From the NCBI GenBank assembly GCA_002712305.1, contig PATE01000092.1, positions 1 to 26,657 of the forward strand: 26,657 nt of DNA, read 5' to 3'. Position numbers and translations under genes: made by a program. The notes under the pieces are model-generated. The model was not told the origin of the DNA. It searched no databases and saw only the letters and a program-made list of their open reading frames with translations. Positions 8,743-16,198 of the stretch are shown in pieces; position 1 is the first letter of the stretch; each line of letters opens with the position of its first letter. This DNA comes from Gemmatimonadota bacterium (GTDB taxonomy: Bacteria; Latescibacterota; UBA2968; UBA8231).

Positions 8743-8771
8743 AATTTAGCCATGACTAAATCCAATGTCAA
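8743..8771 (-). promoter_or_regulatory. Candidate sigma70-type promoter of the metal transport operon
   Basis: On the minus strand TTGACA (8766-8771) is followed after exactly 17 bases by TAAATT (8743-8748). This is a good match to the -35/-10 consensus, and it points at troA, whose start is 70 bp downstream. The dyad at 8744-8761 covers the spacer and most of the -10, an arrangement expected for repression by the divergent DtxR/MntR regulator. Confidence 0.7.
8744..8761. promoter_or_regulatory. DtxR/MntR-type operator palindrome
   Basis: ATTTAGCCATGACTAAAT matches its own reverse complement at 16 of 18 positions, with perfect 6-bp arms ATTTAG/CTAAAT and a CATG core. Size, AT-rich arms and location between a DtxR-family gene and its metal transport operon all fit a DtxR/MntR/TroR binding site. 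I see no second copy in this intergenic region. Confidence 0.7.
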
Positions 8772-8861
8772 GCACTTGCTAAGACACGATTACTTGGCGT
8801 GCTTATAGAGAATGCAGCGTCCAGGAATCACGTCCCTTTCTTGGTAGCCGGAGGTCCGTCG

Positions 8862-9533
8862 GTGCTCAGTGAAGCCGTTCAAGACTACCTGAAATCGATC
8901 TACAAGCTCTCCCATGCGTCGCAGGCAGGAGAGATGGTCACCACTTCTCTCATCGCCGAACGCATGCAGGTTTCGGCGGCTTCGGCGACAAACATGATCA
9001 AGAAGCTGGCTGAGCTCCGACTCCTCGACCATACGCCCTATCAAGGTGTGGAGCTGACACCAACAGGCGTGAAGATGGCCCTGGAGATCGTTCGCCATCA
9101 TCGGCTCCTGGAGTTGTATCTGCGTCAATCTCTGGGTTATGACTGGGATCAGGTCGACGCGGAAGCCGACCGCCTCGAACACGCCATCTCAGAGGATTTC
9201 GAAGACCGCATCGATCGAGCCCTCGGTTTTCCGACGGTGGGGGCCCATGGCGAGCCCATCCCGTCCAAGGAGGGCGATATCGCCGTCCACAACTATCGCC
9301 GACTGGCTGACATGGCTGAGGGCGAGCGCTGCTGGATCCGGCAGGTCAGCGATCGAGATCCTGCCCTGCTGCGCTACCTTGATGAGCACGGGCTGATTCT
9401 TGGGACCGAGGTCGAGATCAGAGAGCGAGCGCCATTCCGGGGTCCGCTGCGAATCGCCATCGGTGTCGATCGCGAACACCATCTTGGCCTCGAAGCAGCC
9501 GAGCAGATCTATGTGGAGATCGCTGCCGCGTGA
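8862..9533 (+). CDS. mntR: DtxR/MntR-family metal-dependent repressor
   Basis: I place the start at the GTG at 8862 because GGAGGT lies six bases upstream. A longer frame from a GTG at 8799 lacks such a site. The resulting 223 aa contain a winged helix (AVQDYLKSIYKL, then IAERMQVSAASATNMIKKLA), a dimerisation and metal-binding domain (RHHRLLELYL, DRLEHAISEDFEDRID, GEPIPSKEG), and a C-terminal FeoA/SH3-like domain (about residue 150 on). The Asp in QDYL sits where MntR has a metal-ligand Asp and DtxR has Met, which leans towards Mn specificity. It is divergent from the troABCD operon and probably represses it when metal is plentiful. Confidence 0.92.
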   Translation: MLSEAVQDYLKSIYKLSHASQAGEMVTTSLIAERMQVSAASATNMIKKLAELRLLDHTPYQGVELTPTGVKMALEIVRHHRLLELYLRQSLGYDWDQVDAEADRLEHAISEDFEDRIDRALGFPTVGAHGEPIPSKEGDIAVHNYRRLADMAEGERCWIRQVSDRDPALLRYLDEHGLILGTEVEIRERAPFRGPLRIAIGVDREHHLGLEAAEQIYVEIAAA

Positions 9534-9554
9534 AGCGACCTTGGCATCGAATGT

Positions 9555-10232
9555 TCAGTCGCCGGTGGTATGACCGTTCGTCTTGACCCGGCGCTGCCGA
9601 TCCTGACGTTTTTGCATCGTGGGGAGCAGGTCATCCAGCAGGTCAGCCAGATACTGCAAGCGCGCGTTTTCGCTCAGCAATTCTAGCAGCGCTTGCCGAC
9701 GAGAGGGTTCCAGGCCGATTCTTTGGGCGATGACGAAGGCGTCGCCAACGTCGAGGGCATCGAGAGACTGTTCCGGATCATCGTCGTGCGAGCCGTAACC
9801 GAGACTACCCATGTCCTGGGCGGCCAGATCGGTCAGTTGTCCCAATCGCTCACGAACCAGCAGCCGGATTGAGGGGTCGACGGGCCCGACCTCTTCGTCA
9901 TCGAGGCGCTCCACGTGAGCCATGAGATATGATCTTTCATGTTCTCGGACTTCGAGGGTCCGATAGCGCCAGACCGCACGACAGACGATGTCGAACGTGC
10001 CATTGCTATACTGCCGTGTCACCTTCATCACTTGAACAGCGCAACCGACGGGAGCGACGTTCCCTTCGTGTTCGAAACTGAGACCAAAGGGCTCATATTC
10101 TCCCTCCCCTTCGGCACAGCAGTCGGCGATCATCTCCTTGTAACGATCTTCGAAGATGTGCAGGGGCAGCGCCTGATCCGGAAACACGACGATGCCCAGA
10201 GGGAACAGGGGGAGTATTTGTCCATGGTCCAT
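9555..10232 (-). CDS. LON substrate-binding domain protein
   Basis: This 225-aa protein is a stand-alone LON N-terminal domain. The opening LPLFPLGIVVFPDQALPLHI and the following FEDRYKEMI are the family hallmark, followed by GTFDIVCRAVWRYR. The C-terminal half is helical and ends in a basic, disordered tail. No ATPase or protease domain is present, so it is not Lon itself. Such solitary proteins (PF02190) are common but their role is poorly known; substrate or polypeptide binding is the usual guess. It converges on mntR with 21 bp between stops and is divergent from the small HNH gene. Confidence 0.88.
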   Translation of the reverse strand: MDHGQILPLFPLGIVVFPDQALPLHIFEDRYKEMIADCCAEGEGEYEPFGLSFEHEGNVAPVGCAVQVMKVTRQYSNGTFDIVCRAVWRYRTLEVREHERSYLMAHVERLDDEEVGPVDPSIRLLVRERLGQLTDLAAQDMGSLGYGSHDDDPEQSLDALDVGDAFVIAQRIGLEPSRRQALLELLSENARLQYLADLLDDLLPTMQKRQDRQRRVKTNGHTTGD

Positions 10233-10284
10233 GAATGGGCCTGCGATCAGCGATGCGAAAGCGCCAGAGGCGCGAGGAACTGCC

Positions 10285-10593
10285 GTGGAAGAGTACTACA
10301 CACCTGCCTCTGACGAGCATATCGCTCGAGAGCGCCATCAGGCACGCGATCTGCGTCAATCACAGTGGTGGAAACGTCAGCTGGCAGAAGGTCGTTGTCA
10401 CTACTGTCGCCAGGAGTTCTCGCCCAGAGAGCTGACGATGGACCACGTCGTGCCCGTCGCACGAGGAGGGTATTCCCGGCGCGGCAACGTAGTGCCCTGC
10501 TGCAAAGACTGCAACAACCAGAAGCAGAGCATGCTGCCCGTCGAGTGGACGCAGTATCTCGAGGGCTTGGGCAAGCCAGCAGACAGTGAATGA
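10285..10593 (+). CDS. Small HNH endonuclease
   Basis: I choose the GTG at 10285, giving 102 aa, because GAGGA lies about six bases upstream and the earlier in-frame ATG at 10231 overlaps the divergent LON-domain gene. The core is a classic HNH with structural zinc: CHYC (38-41), the catalytic segment MDHVVPVARGG with Asp53-His54, RGNVVPCCKDC, and the NNQK segment. Such free-standing HNH proteins (HNH_5 type) occur in many genomes with no known partner. Nothing nearby points to restriction, phage or an intron, so its biological role is open. Confidence 0.88.
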   Translation: MEEYYTPASDEHIARERHQARDLRQSQWWKRQLAEGRCHYCRQEFSPRELTMDHVVPVARGGYSRRGNVVPCCKDCNNQKQSMLPVEWTQYLEGLGKPADSE

Positions 10594-10623
10594 GGCCCAG
10601 GTCACCGCGCAGCCGGGACTCGC

Positions 10624-10818
10624 TTACTTGGCCTCCTGAGCCGCCGTACGCACCTCTGACTTTACGGCGCTGCGAACGGCAGAATCCAGTTCGGCTTCGG
10701 CATACGCCCGGACACGATCAGGCGCCTCGAAGAGGAAGTGAGCGATCACGGCAATGATCCCGCAGGCGACGGTGAGGCCCGCGTAAATCTTGATGTTGCT
10801 GCTTTTTCGTTGGCGCAT
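10624..10818 (-). CDS. Small single-pass membrane protein
   Basis: The 64-aa protein has a basic N-terminus (MRQRKSSNIK), one hydrophobic helix at about 12-29 and an amphipathic, charged C-terminal helix (about 32-64). AGGAG lies seven bases before the ATG, which makes it a convincing gene despite its size. It follows the second DHDPS-family gene by 24 nt and so may be co-transcribed. I recognise no family. The positive-inside rule would place the long helix in the periplasm. Confidence 0.7.
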   Translation of the reverse strand: MRQRKSSNIKIYAGLTVACGIIAVIAHFLFEAPDRVRAYAEAELDSAVRSAVKSEVRTAAQEAK

Positions 10819-10842
10819 CGAAAAACTCCTGCGCTGGCGATG

Positions 10843-11784
10843 TTAGTGATACGACAGGATCGGCTCGATCGCGGCACGCACTTCGGCCGATACCGCCTCA
10901 GGCACGGGGGGGTTGAAGGGCCCCCCGGCACCACCCTCGACATCTTCCCATGTCCCAAGACGAAGGGCCTCCACGACGGCGGAATAGTTGTACTGCCGTC
11001 CGTTGCGAAAGCGGATTTCCTCGAGGGGAGCCATGAGGGCTTCTATCTTGTTGGACTGATCGTAGTCTCCCTGGCGCTGGGCGTTGTTGATCGCGTCGGA
11101 AGCCTTCGCGAAGCCGATATTGATGCCCGATGTGTGACCCTTCGCTCCGGCCACGGCTGGAGCCGTGCTGCGGTCTCCCACACCCCAGATCACCGTACCG
11201 GCGTCGGATCGAACCTGGTCGACGATCCCCTTCACATCATCAGGGGTCGTTCCGACCTTGATCCCCAAAAATCGCGGTGAATCATTAACGAGGCGGACGG
11301 CCGTGTCAGCCTCACGATCCTGACGCAGGTAATACAGAAACCGCGCACCTGTCGAACTGAGCCGCTCACCCAGGGCCATGTACCCCTGATAGATGCCTTC
11401 GGGATCGGCCACGCCCGTGAGGGGCATCAGCAAAAATGCGTCGGGTGGGTGGGTGAATTGTGCCTGGCCCTCGATCAGTCGCTCAGCCTCAGCGAGTGGA
11501 TTTGGCGCGATGCCCGCGATGAAGAGGCCACGACCTGCAATCCGATTCGTGGTGAACTCCATCAGTCGCATCTGCTCATCTGCGGCGATGTGGTGGATGA
11601 GGCTTGTGCCGGCCACACACAGAACCCGCCGTCGGCCGCCCTCCAACTCATTGGTCGACAGGAGATAGTCGATGTTCTTGCTATGGCCGTCGTAGTCAAT
11701 AGACCCCTCGGCGGTGAATGGAACGGGCGGGATAGAAATCACCGTATCGAGGGCATCCAGCAATTCTTCGTTGCTCAGCGGCAT
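10843..11784 (-). CDS. DHDPS/NAL superfamily lyase, divergent member
   Basis: Starting at the ATG at 11784 gives 313 aa; the frame is open to 11868 but those residues do not look like the family. The beta/alpha-barrel begins VPFTAEGSIDYDGHSKNIDY. The Schiff-base Lys is probably Lys176 in FLGIKVGTT, and a Tyr pair lies at 151-152 (FLYYL), replacing the usual YNxP. The superfamily covers dihydrodipicolinate synthase, N-acetylneuraminate lyase, keto-deoxy-sugar aldolases or dehydratases, and hydroxyproline-pathway enzymes. It is far from the aldolase encoded at 13209-14408. A candidate promoter and an upstream hairpin suggest transcription apart from the BMC operon, though on the same strand. 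The substrate is not identifiable. Confidence 0.8.
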   Translation of the reverse strand: MPLSNEELLDALDTVISIPPVPFTAEGSIDYDGHSKNIDYLLSTNELEGGRRRVLCVAGTSLIHHIAADEQMRLMEFTTNRIAGRGLFIAGIAPNPLAEAERLIEGQAQFTHPPDAFLLMPLTGVADPEGIYQGYMALGERLSSTGARFLYYLRQDREADTAVRLVNDSPRFLGIKVGTTPDDVKGIVDQVRSDAGTVIWGVGDRSTAPAVAGAKGHTSGINIGFAKASDAINNAQRQGDYDQSNKIEALMAPLEEIRFRNGRQYNYSAVVEALRLGTWEDVEGGAGGPFNPPVPEAVSAEVRAAIEPILSYH

Positions 11785-11838
11785 GGCAGATCGTAGCTCC
11801 GGTGGGTGTGATGGGGGGCTCACTTGAGGGTGTGTTGC

Positions 11839-11868
11839 AGCATACGGGTGACGACTGCAGACTGTCAA
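11839..11868 (-). promoter_or_regulatory. Candidate promoter for second DHDPS-family gene
   Basis: On the minus strand TTGACA (11863-11868) is separated by 18 bases from TATGCT (11839-11844). It lies 55 bp before the chosen start at 11784 and after a strong hairpin, so a new transcription unit could begin here. Confidence 0.5.
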
Positions 11869-11915
11869 TCTCTTACTCCGTCTTTCAACGCCCGGACGAC
11901 TGATTTCCGGGGCTT

Positions 11916-11941
11916 CGATCGTCCCTGGCCTGGGACGATCG
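11916..11941 (-). terminator. Strong hairpin after the FAD oxidase gene
   Basis: CGATCGTCCC (11916-11925) and GGGACGATCG (11932-11941) form a perfect 10-bp stem with a 6-base loop, 15 bp past the oxidase stop. No U-tract follows in the minus-strand direction, so it may be an atypical terminator, an mRNA-stabilising stem or a protein-binding site. Confidence 0.5.
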
Positions 11942-11956
11942 CTGAACCAGCACCCT

Positions 11957-13051
11957 TCAGCGTCGGATACGGAAGGGGCTCAGGTCGATCCCTGGTTCGC
12001 CTTCAACGATCCACCGCGCCAGGGCCTGGCCCGTGGCAGGCGCCATGAGCACACCGTTCTTGTAGTGACCGGTGGCCAGGAAGATGTCAGCATCCGCGAT
12101 TCGATCGATCACGGGACGACCACGGCGGGGCTTGGGACGCAGCCCGCCCTCATGCGCTACGACGGTCCCACCTGTACCCAGCAGCCGCTCGACCACCCCC
12201 ATCAGTTGGACACGAGCTTCCTCCGACGTCGCCGCGGGAATCCCTTCGCCCACGACGGGTTCATTGGTCGCCCCTACAGCGATCGTCCCTTCAGGGGTCG
12301 GCACCATGTGATATCCAGCCCAATGCACAATCCCGGACACGGTCGCCGAGGTCTGCAGCCTCAGACTTTGACCAGGTGCAGCACGCACGACGCTCGAGGG
12401 CAGGCCAAGATCCGCGAGCAGGCCATGAGAGTGGGCCCCGGCACACAGAATGATGGCATCCGCTTCAAGCCGCTCCCCCGTCGTCAGCAGGGCGGCGGGA
12501 TTCCCCGCCATGTCGAATCCACGCACACAACCGGTTTGGTAGCGGGCTCCTCGTTGCTCAGCGCCGCTCCACAGAGCGCGTGAGAGCCGCTGCGGATCGA
12601 CCTGATGATCCGCTGGCCAGAGGCACGCCGCCGACGGGGCGCTGACCAGATCAGGCTCTCGTGCGGCAACTTGCTCGGATGTCAACCACTGGCAATACGC
12701 CCCACGCTGCTGCAAGCGCTGCACGTGATCGTGAAGCGTCGTCGACTCCTGGTCGTCGTAGGCGACCTCCACGCCACCACAGGCCGTCCAACCGACATCG
12801 ATGCCCGTTTCTTGAACGAGTTCAGCAGCCAAAGACTGGTACAGGGCGTGGCTGACCCGATAGAAATGCGAAAGGGCGTCCAGCGACGTTGTCGGCCGGG
12901 TGAGCACGCCGAGACTTGCCCGGGTGGGTGGAGACAGGACCTCGACGGGGTCCTCGTCGATGACGAGGATGTGGGACGTGAACCGGGAGAGGTAGTAGGC
13001 GACGCTGCGACCGATGAGGCCGCCACCGACGATGAGGCAGGAGATGGGCAT
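11957..13051 (-). CDS. thiO: ThiO-like FAD-dependent amino-acid oxidase
   Basis: The ATG at 13051 (364 aa) puts the FAD dinucleotide motif VGGGLIG right at the N-terminus; a longer frame reaches 13093. Also seen are the DAO-type AIILCAGAHS and the C-terminal signature ATGHYKNGVLMAPATG, which closely resembles glycine oxidase ThiO, as does the FRIRR end. ThiO oxidises glycine to the imine or glyoxylate with release of H2O2, normally for thiamine synthesis. No thiamine gene is in the window. Its place between two DHDPS-family genes, next to a microcompartment operon, suggests a catabolic amine or imino-acid oxidase instead. A 157-bp gap separates it from the aldolase, so co-transcription is uncertain. 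Confidence 0.82.
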   Translation of the reverse strand: MPISCLIVGGGLIGRSVAYYLSRFTSHILVIDEDPVEVLSPPTRASLGVLTRPTTSLDALSHFYRVSHALYQSLAAELVQETGIDVGWTACGGVEVAYDDQESTTLHDHVQRLQQRGAYCQWLTSEQVAAREPDLVSAPSAACLWPADHQVDPQRLSRALWSGAEQRGARYQTGCVRGFDMAGNPAALLTTGERLEADAIILCAGAHSHGLLADLGLPSSVVRAAPGQSLRLQTSATVSGIVHWAGYHMVPTPEGTIAVGATNEPVVGEGIPAATSEEARVQLMGVVERLLGTGGTVVAHEGGLRPKPRRGRPVIDRIADADIFLATGHYKNGVLMAPATGQALARWIVEGEPGIDLSPFRIRR

Positions 13052-13208
13052 GGTCCTACGATCTGTGCAGGACGGGTTCAAGCTACCGGGCACTCTCGGG
13101 GCCCTGAAAGCGTATCAGCGAAGGCTCGAAAGCGCGACGACGAGAGGACGTCTACCGCCGCCGCCGCACGGCTCTGGCTGCGGCGCGCCTTCTACTGTGC
13201 CGCACTGG

Positions 13209-14408
13209 TTAGCTGCGCCGCACCAGGGGTGGTAGGTGCGTCACGGGACAGCCCTGCGCGCCGGTCACTGAGAATCCCATGTCGCTGAGAACACAACTGA
13301 TTTCCAACTCGAGTTCCTGCAGGTAGTCGCGTTCCTCGCTGCTCATGACCGTGCGAGCGGGGCCCACGTCGAAACCTCGCACTGCGACACCGGTCTTGAA
13401 GCCCTCCGGAAAGTTGACCCCCAACAACATCAGATTGATCAGCGGGAGGATGCGATACTGGAGTTCGCGGGCGCGATCGAGATCCATGGCCAGTGTTCGA
13501 TCATACAGTTCGACGATGATCTCCGGAATGATCCCGGACGTGGCAATGGTGCCCCCATTTGCGCCCATGATGATCGATGGCAGCAGAATCTCTTCGCAAC
13601 CATTGAGGACGACGTAGTCTGGACGGTGTTTCCGCAGGCGCTGCATCGTGTTGATGATTCGTGGCAGGTCGCGGCTTGAATCCTTGGTCCCGAAGATCTT
13701 GTCGAAGGCCAGCAACTCCTCCATGATCTCCAGAGGCAACTCCTGTGTGAACTGCGGGATGTTGTACAACAGGATATCGAGGGGCGAATTGCGCGCAATC
13801 TCGGCGAAATACTCGTAGAGACTCGTATCGGAAATCTTATAGTAGTACGGTGGAACCAGACTGATCGCATCGGCCCCCAGGTCGGCGTAGTACTGGGCCA
13901 TCTGCAACACGTCGCGCACATTCGCTTCGCTGGCGCCGGCCAGAATAGGCACACGACCTTGATTCACGTCGGCGATCAGACGCACGACATCGCGACGCTC
14001 TTCACTGGACAACCGCACGAACTCCCCCGTGCTGCCGTTGGGATACAGCCCGTGGATACCAGCGTCGATGAGCCAGGCGATGTAGCGCTCCATCTCTTTG
14101 TAGTTGATGCTCCCCGCCTCATCGTAAATCACGATGTTGGGCGTGAAGATGCCGCTGAATCGACGGCTCCGTTCGGTGCCACCCGGCGCCTCTGGCACAC
14201 CTGCCGGCTGCTGCACACTCGCCTGCGGTGCCGGGGCTGAAGATCCATGGGCCGTACGCTTGACCACTTGAATCTGTCGAGCGCGGAGCAGATCGAGAGC
14301 AGACGGGGTCAGCTTCGCCCGTGGGCAGATCTCGACTTGGCGCTCGTTACCAGAGAGGCGTGTCTCCAGTGTCTGGGCAGTGATCAGACTGTCGTCGATT
14401 CGGACCAT
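13209..14408 (-). CDS. DHDPS/NAL-family aldolase with EutT-N-like leader domain, BMC-associated
   Basis: Residues 1-50 form a small domain (DDSLITAQTLETRL, then AKLTPSALDLLRARQIQVVK). It matches the start of the Cys-rich protein encoded at 16199-16702 and resembles the N-terminus of EutT. A Pro/Ala/Ser-rich linker (52-80) leads to a full DHDPS-fold barrel with GSTGEF (125-130), the YNIP Tyr215, and the Schiff-base Lys242 in GTKDSS. The enzyme should make or break a C-C bond between pyruvate and an aldehyde. It starts 30 nt after the four-domain shell gene and is the best candidate for the aldehyde-producing signature enzyme of the compartment, with the leader as a possible cargo tag. Biosynthetic DapA is unlikely because of the leader and context. 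Substrate unknown. Confidence 0.88.
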   Translation of the reverse strand: MVRIDDSLITAQTLETRLSGNERQVEICPRAKLTPSALDLLRARQIQVVKRTAHGSSAPAPQASVQQPAGVPEAPGGTERSRRFSGIFTPNIVIYDEAGSINYKEMERYIAWLIDAGIHGLYPNGSTGEFVRLSSEERRDVVRLIADVNQGRVPILAGASEANVRDVLQMAQYYADLGADAISLVPPYYYKISDTSLYEYFAEIARNSPLDILLYNIPQFTQELPLEIMEELLAFDKIFGTKDSSRDLPRIINTMQRLRKHRPDYVVLNGCEEILLPSIIMGANGGTIATSGIIPEIIVELYDRTLAMDLDRARELQYRILPLINLMLLGVNFPEGFKTGVAVRGFDVGPARTVMSSEERDYLQELELEISCVLSDMGFSVTGAQGCPVTHLPPLVRRS

Positions 14409-14438
14409 TTGGCTCCAAGCTCCTGCTGCGTCGTCACC

Positions 14439-15611
14439 CTAGGCATGGGACAGACGATCGGTCACTTGCGAATAAGGAAGGGCGATGACGTGACGGGCGA
14501 CGAGCTCGCCGTGCCGCTGAGCGGCTCGCCCTCCCACATCGAGGGCGTTGTTCACGGCACCCAGTTCGCCACGAATGACTGCGGCGGTCAAGAAGTACCC
14601 GACCTTGTAGCGCCCCTCATACGAGACCTCCGAACTCTTCAACATCGCGTCGACGGCACTGACCAGACCCACCGTTGTGCGTGTTTCCAACAGGCCGAGA
14701 GCCTCACCTGTGGGGTGTGTCGTTGCCGGGGGGGGATCGGCGAAGGCGGCCACAACCTGTGGATCGGGATTTGTGATCAGGGCCTCACCATTGTTCTCGG
14801 CCACCTGTGCCATGTCTTCGGACGCGCTGGATACGGCCGCCTTGACGTCATCGAGAGCACCCGAGGCGATCGTGGCGACGCGCCCCCCACTACCTATGGT
14901 CAAACGCACGATCTCGACAGCGGCCTCTTTCACCATTCGGTCCGCCCCGTGAACGGCTCCCATGTATCCGGTGGTCTCCACGAGCCCGAGTGCTCCGACG
15001 CGGCGCTCGGTTCCTGCCTTGGCAGGCGGTAGCAGGTGGAACACATCCGGTTCCGGCTGTTCGAGCACGAGCTGACCCACGGGTTCACCAAACGTGGCGG
15101 CTGATTCAGCACCGGCGGCGATGGCGGTCTCCACGTCGCCGACGGAGCCACGAATCACAGCGTGCACGAGGGCGCCGCCGATGAATGTCCAGCCGAGCAG
15201 CTCGACATCCGCCGCCTTGACCATGCGATCGACAGCGATGGCGAGAGGAGCCACACCCATGGTCTCGAGCCAACCTAGTGCCTCGCCTGAAGTCGAATCG
15301 ATGTCGACGGCGGTGAGCGTGTTCTGCGCATGGGGCATGGTCGCGATCACTGCCGCTTCGGGGCGAGGCAGAATCGTCATCGTAATCAGTTCGCCTCCTT
15401 GCCGCTCAGCCGCCTGCCGACCTGCATGCATGGCGCTCTGCACGGCCGCCGTTGTCCCCTCGATCACGATCGTCAACCAGCCCGAACCGATGCCGTGCCG
15501 ACCCTGAAGTCGGATATCTGCAGCCTTGCCCATGCTGTCGAGGGCGGCAGCGAGGCTCGTCACGCCGCGACACTCGAAAATTCCTAGGGCGCTCATACCC
15601 GCGTCAGCCAT
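14439..15611 (-). CDS. Shell protein with four tandem BMC domains
   Basis: The ATG at 15611 shares its A with the TGA of the preceding shell gene, which fixes the start and gives 390 aa. Four copies of the BMC (PF00936) fold follow one another: about 6-86 (MSALGIFECRG... GIGSG), 109-188 (EALGWLETMGV), 205-287 (VGALGLVETTGY... IGSGG) and 302-381 (EALGLLETRTT... KVGYF). Each has the ALGxxE strand, the AxDxMxKxAxV helix, a pore-loop equivalent and the GxxxxVxxA helix. Linkers are rich in Pro, Ala and acidic residues. Normal shell proteins carry one (BMC-H) or two (BMC-T) domains. I see no stop or frameshift that would split it, so this looks like a genuine fusion of two BMC-T units. Confidence 0.92.
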   Translation of the reverse strand: MADAGMSALGIFECRGVTSLAAALDSMGKAADIRLQGRHGIGSGWLTIVIEGTTAAVQSAMHAGRQAAERQGGELITMTILPRPEAAVIATMPHAQNTLTAVDIDSTSGEALGWLETMGVAPLAIAVDRMVKAADVELLGWTFIGGALVHAVIRGSVGDVETAIAAGAESAATFGEPVGQLVLEQPEPDVFHLLPPAKAGTERRVGALGLVETTGYMGAVHGADRMVKEAAVEIVRLTIGSGGRVATIASGALDDVKAAVSSASEDMAQVAENNGEALITNPDPQVVAAFADPPPATTHPTGEALGLLETRTTVGLVSAVDAMLKSSEVSYEGRYKVGYFLTAAVIRGELGAVNNALDVGGRAAQRHGELVARHVIALPYSQVTDRLSHA

Positions 15612-16195
15612 CAGTTTCCACCCATTTTGGGCGTTTGCCCGAAAGCCTGAAGTGTGCTGAGTTGTGGTTGAGACAGGACGGCTGTGCCCATAAACCACTC
15701 ACTCGACGCCAAGGCATCGCGGGTGCGATCAATGGCACGTTCTACGGCGCCGAGTTCACCGGTAACCAGTGAACACACGACCCGATTGTGCACGGTGAGC
15801 ACGTTGATGAGATCGACACTCGCCTCTTTGATCATCCGGTCGTTGTTCTCGATGTGGACGCCGTAGCCTCGTGTTTCCACCAGCCCCAGGGCATCGGCTT
15901 CTGCGATCGAGTCATCGGCGGTGTCTGCACGGGCACTGATGAAGTTGTCACAGGCTGATTCGGGTTGGAGCAGAGAGTGACTCTCGACGTGGCCCGTCAC
16001 GTCGGCGGCAGCCGACGTCCCTGCACGCAGCGCGGACTCGATATCGCCGACGGCACCTCGAAAGAAGACGGTGGTGAACCCGCCGATCGATTCCCAACCA
16101 TCAAGATCAACCGAGGCTGCCTTACAAGCGGCATCGGCAGCGACAATAATCCCCGCCACACCTTCTACTTCGATCATCCCAAGTGCTCTTGCCAT
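15611..16195 (-). CDS. Tandem-domain BMC-T shell protein (divergent type)
   Basis: This 194-aa protein has two BMC domains: about 1-78 (ALGMIEVEGVAGIIVAADAA, pore region ESIGGF) and about 98-178 (DALGLVETRGYGVHIENNDR, pore region LTVHNR). They are joined by an acidic linker of about 18 residues, and a short tail ends in GGN. BMC-T proteins trimerise into pseudohexamers whose central pore can be gated. It differs clearly from the two near-identical BMC-T proteins in the same operon and is closer in style to the adjacent four-domain protein. It lies 3 nt after the Cys-rich gene and overlaps the next start, so coupled translation is likely. Confidence 0.92.
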   Translation of the reverse strand: MARALGMIEVEGVAGIIVAADAACKAASVDLDGWESIGGFTTVFFRGAVGDIESALRAGTSAAADVTGHVESHSLLQPESACDNFISARADTADDSIAEADALGLVETRGYGVHIENNDRMIKEASVDLINVLTVHNRVVCSLVTGELGAVERAIDRTRDALASSEWFMGTAVLSQPQLSTLQAFGQTPKMGGN

Positions 16196-16198
16196 CTG

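Noticed and set aside
8776-8808. Plus-strand promoter for mntR (TTGCTA with TTATAG)
   Set aside because: The spacer would be 21 bases, outside the usual range; I cannot place the mntR promoter with confidence.
8799-8861. Upstream GTG as the mntR start
   Set aside because: No ribosome site precedes it, whereas GGAGGT sits correctly before the GTG at 8862.
10843-13051. Firm assignment of a hydroxyproline catabolic pathway
   Set aside because: The enzyme classes fit loosely, but no epimerase is present, the oxidase is most like ThiO, and the aldehyde dehydrogenase is the CoA-acylating type.
13052-13208. Terminator or small gene in the gap between aldolase and oxidase
   Set aside because: Only a weak GC-rich stem (GCCGCA/TGCGGC) is present, without a T-tract, and no plausible coding frame was seen.
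13209-14408. Biosynthetic DapA for lysine
   Set aside because: The leader domain, the position inside a BMC operon and the lack of other lysine genes argue against it, although the barrel is of the same family.
14247-15032. 261-codon plus-strand frame opposite the four-BMC gene
   Set aside because: The minus strand encodes readable BMC repeats across this stretch, so the plus frame is a shadow.
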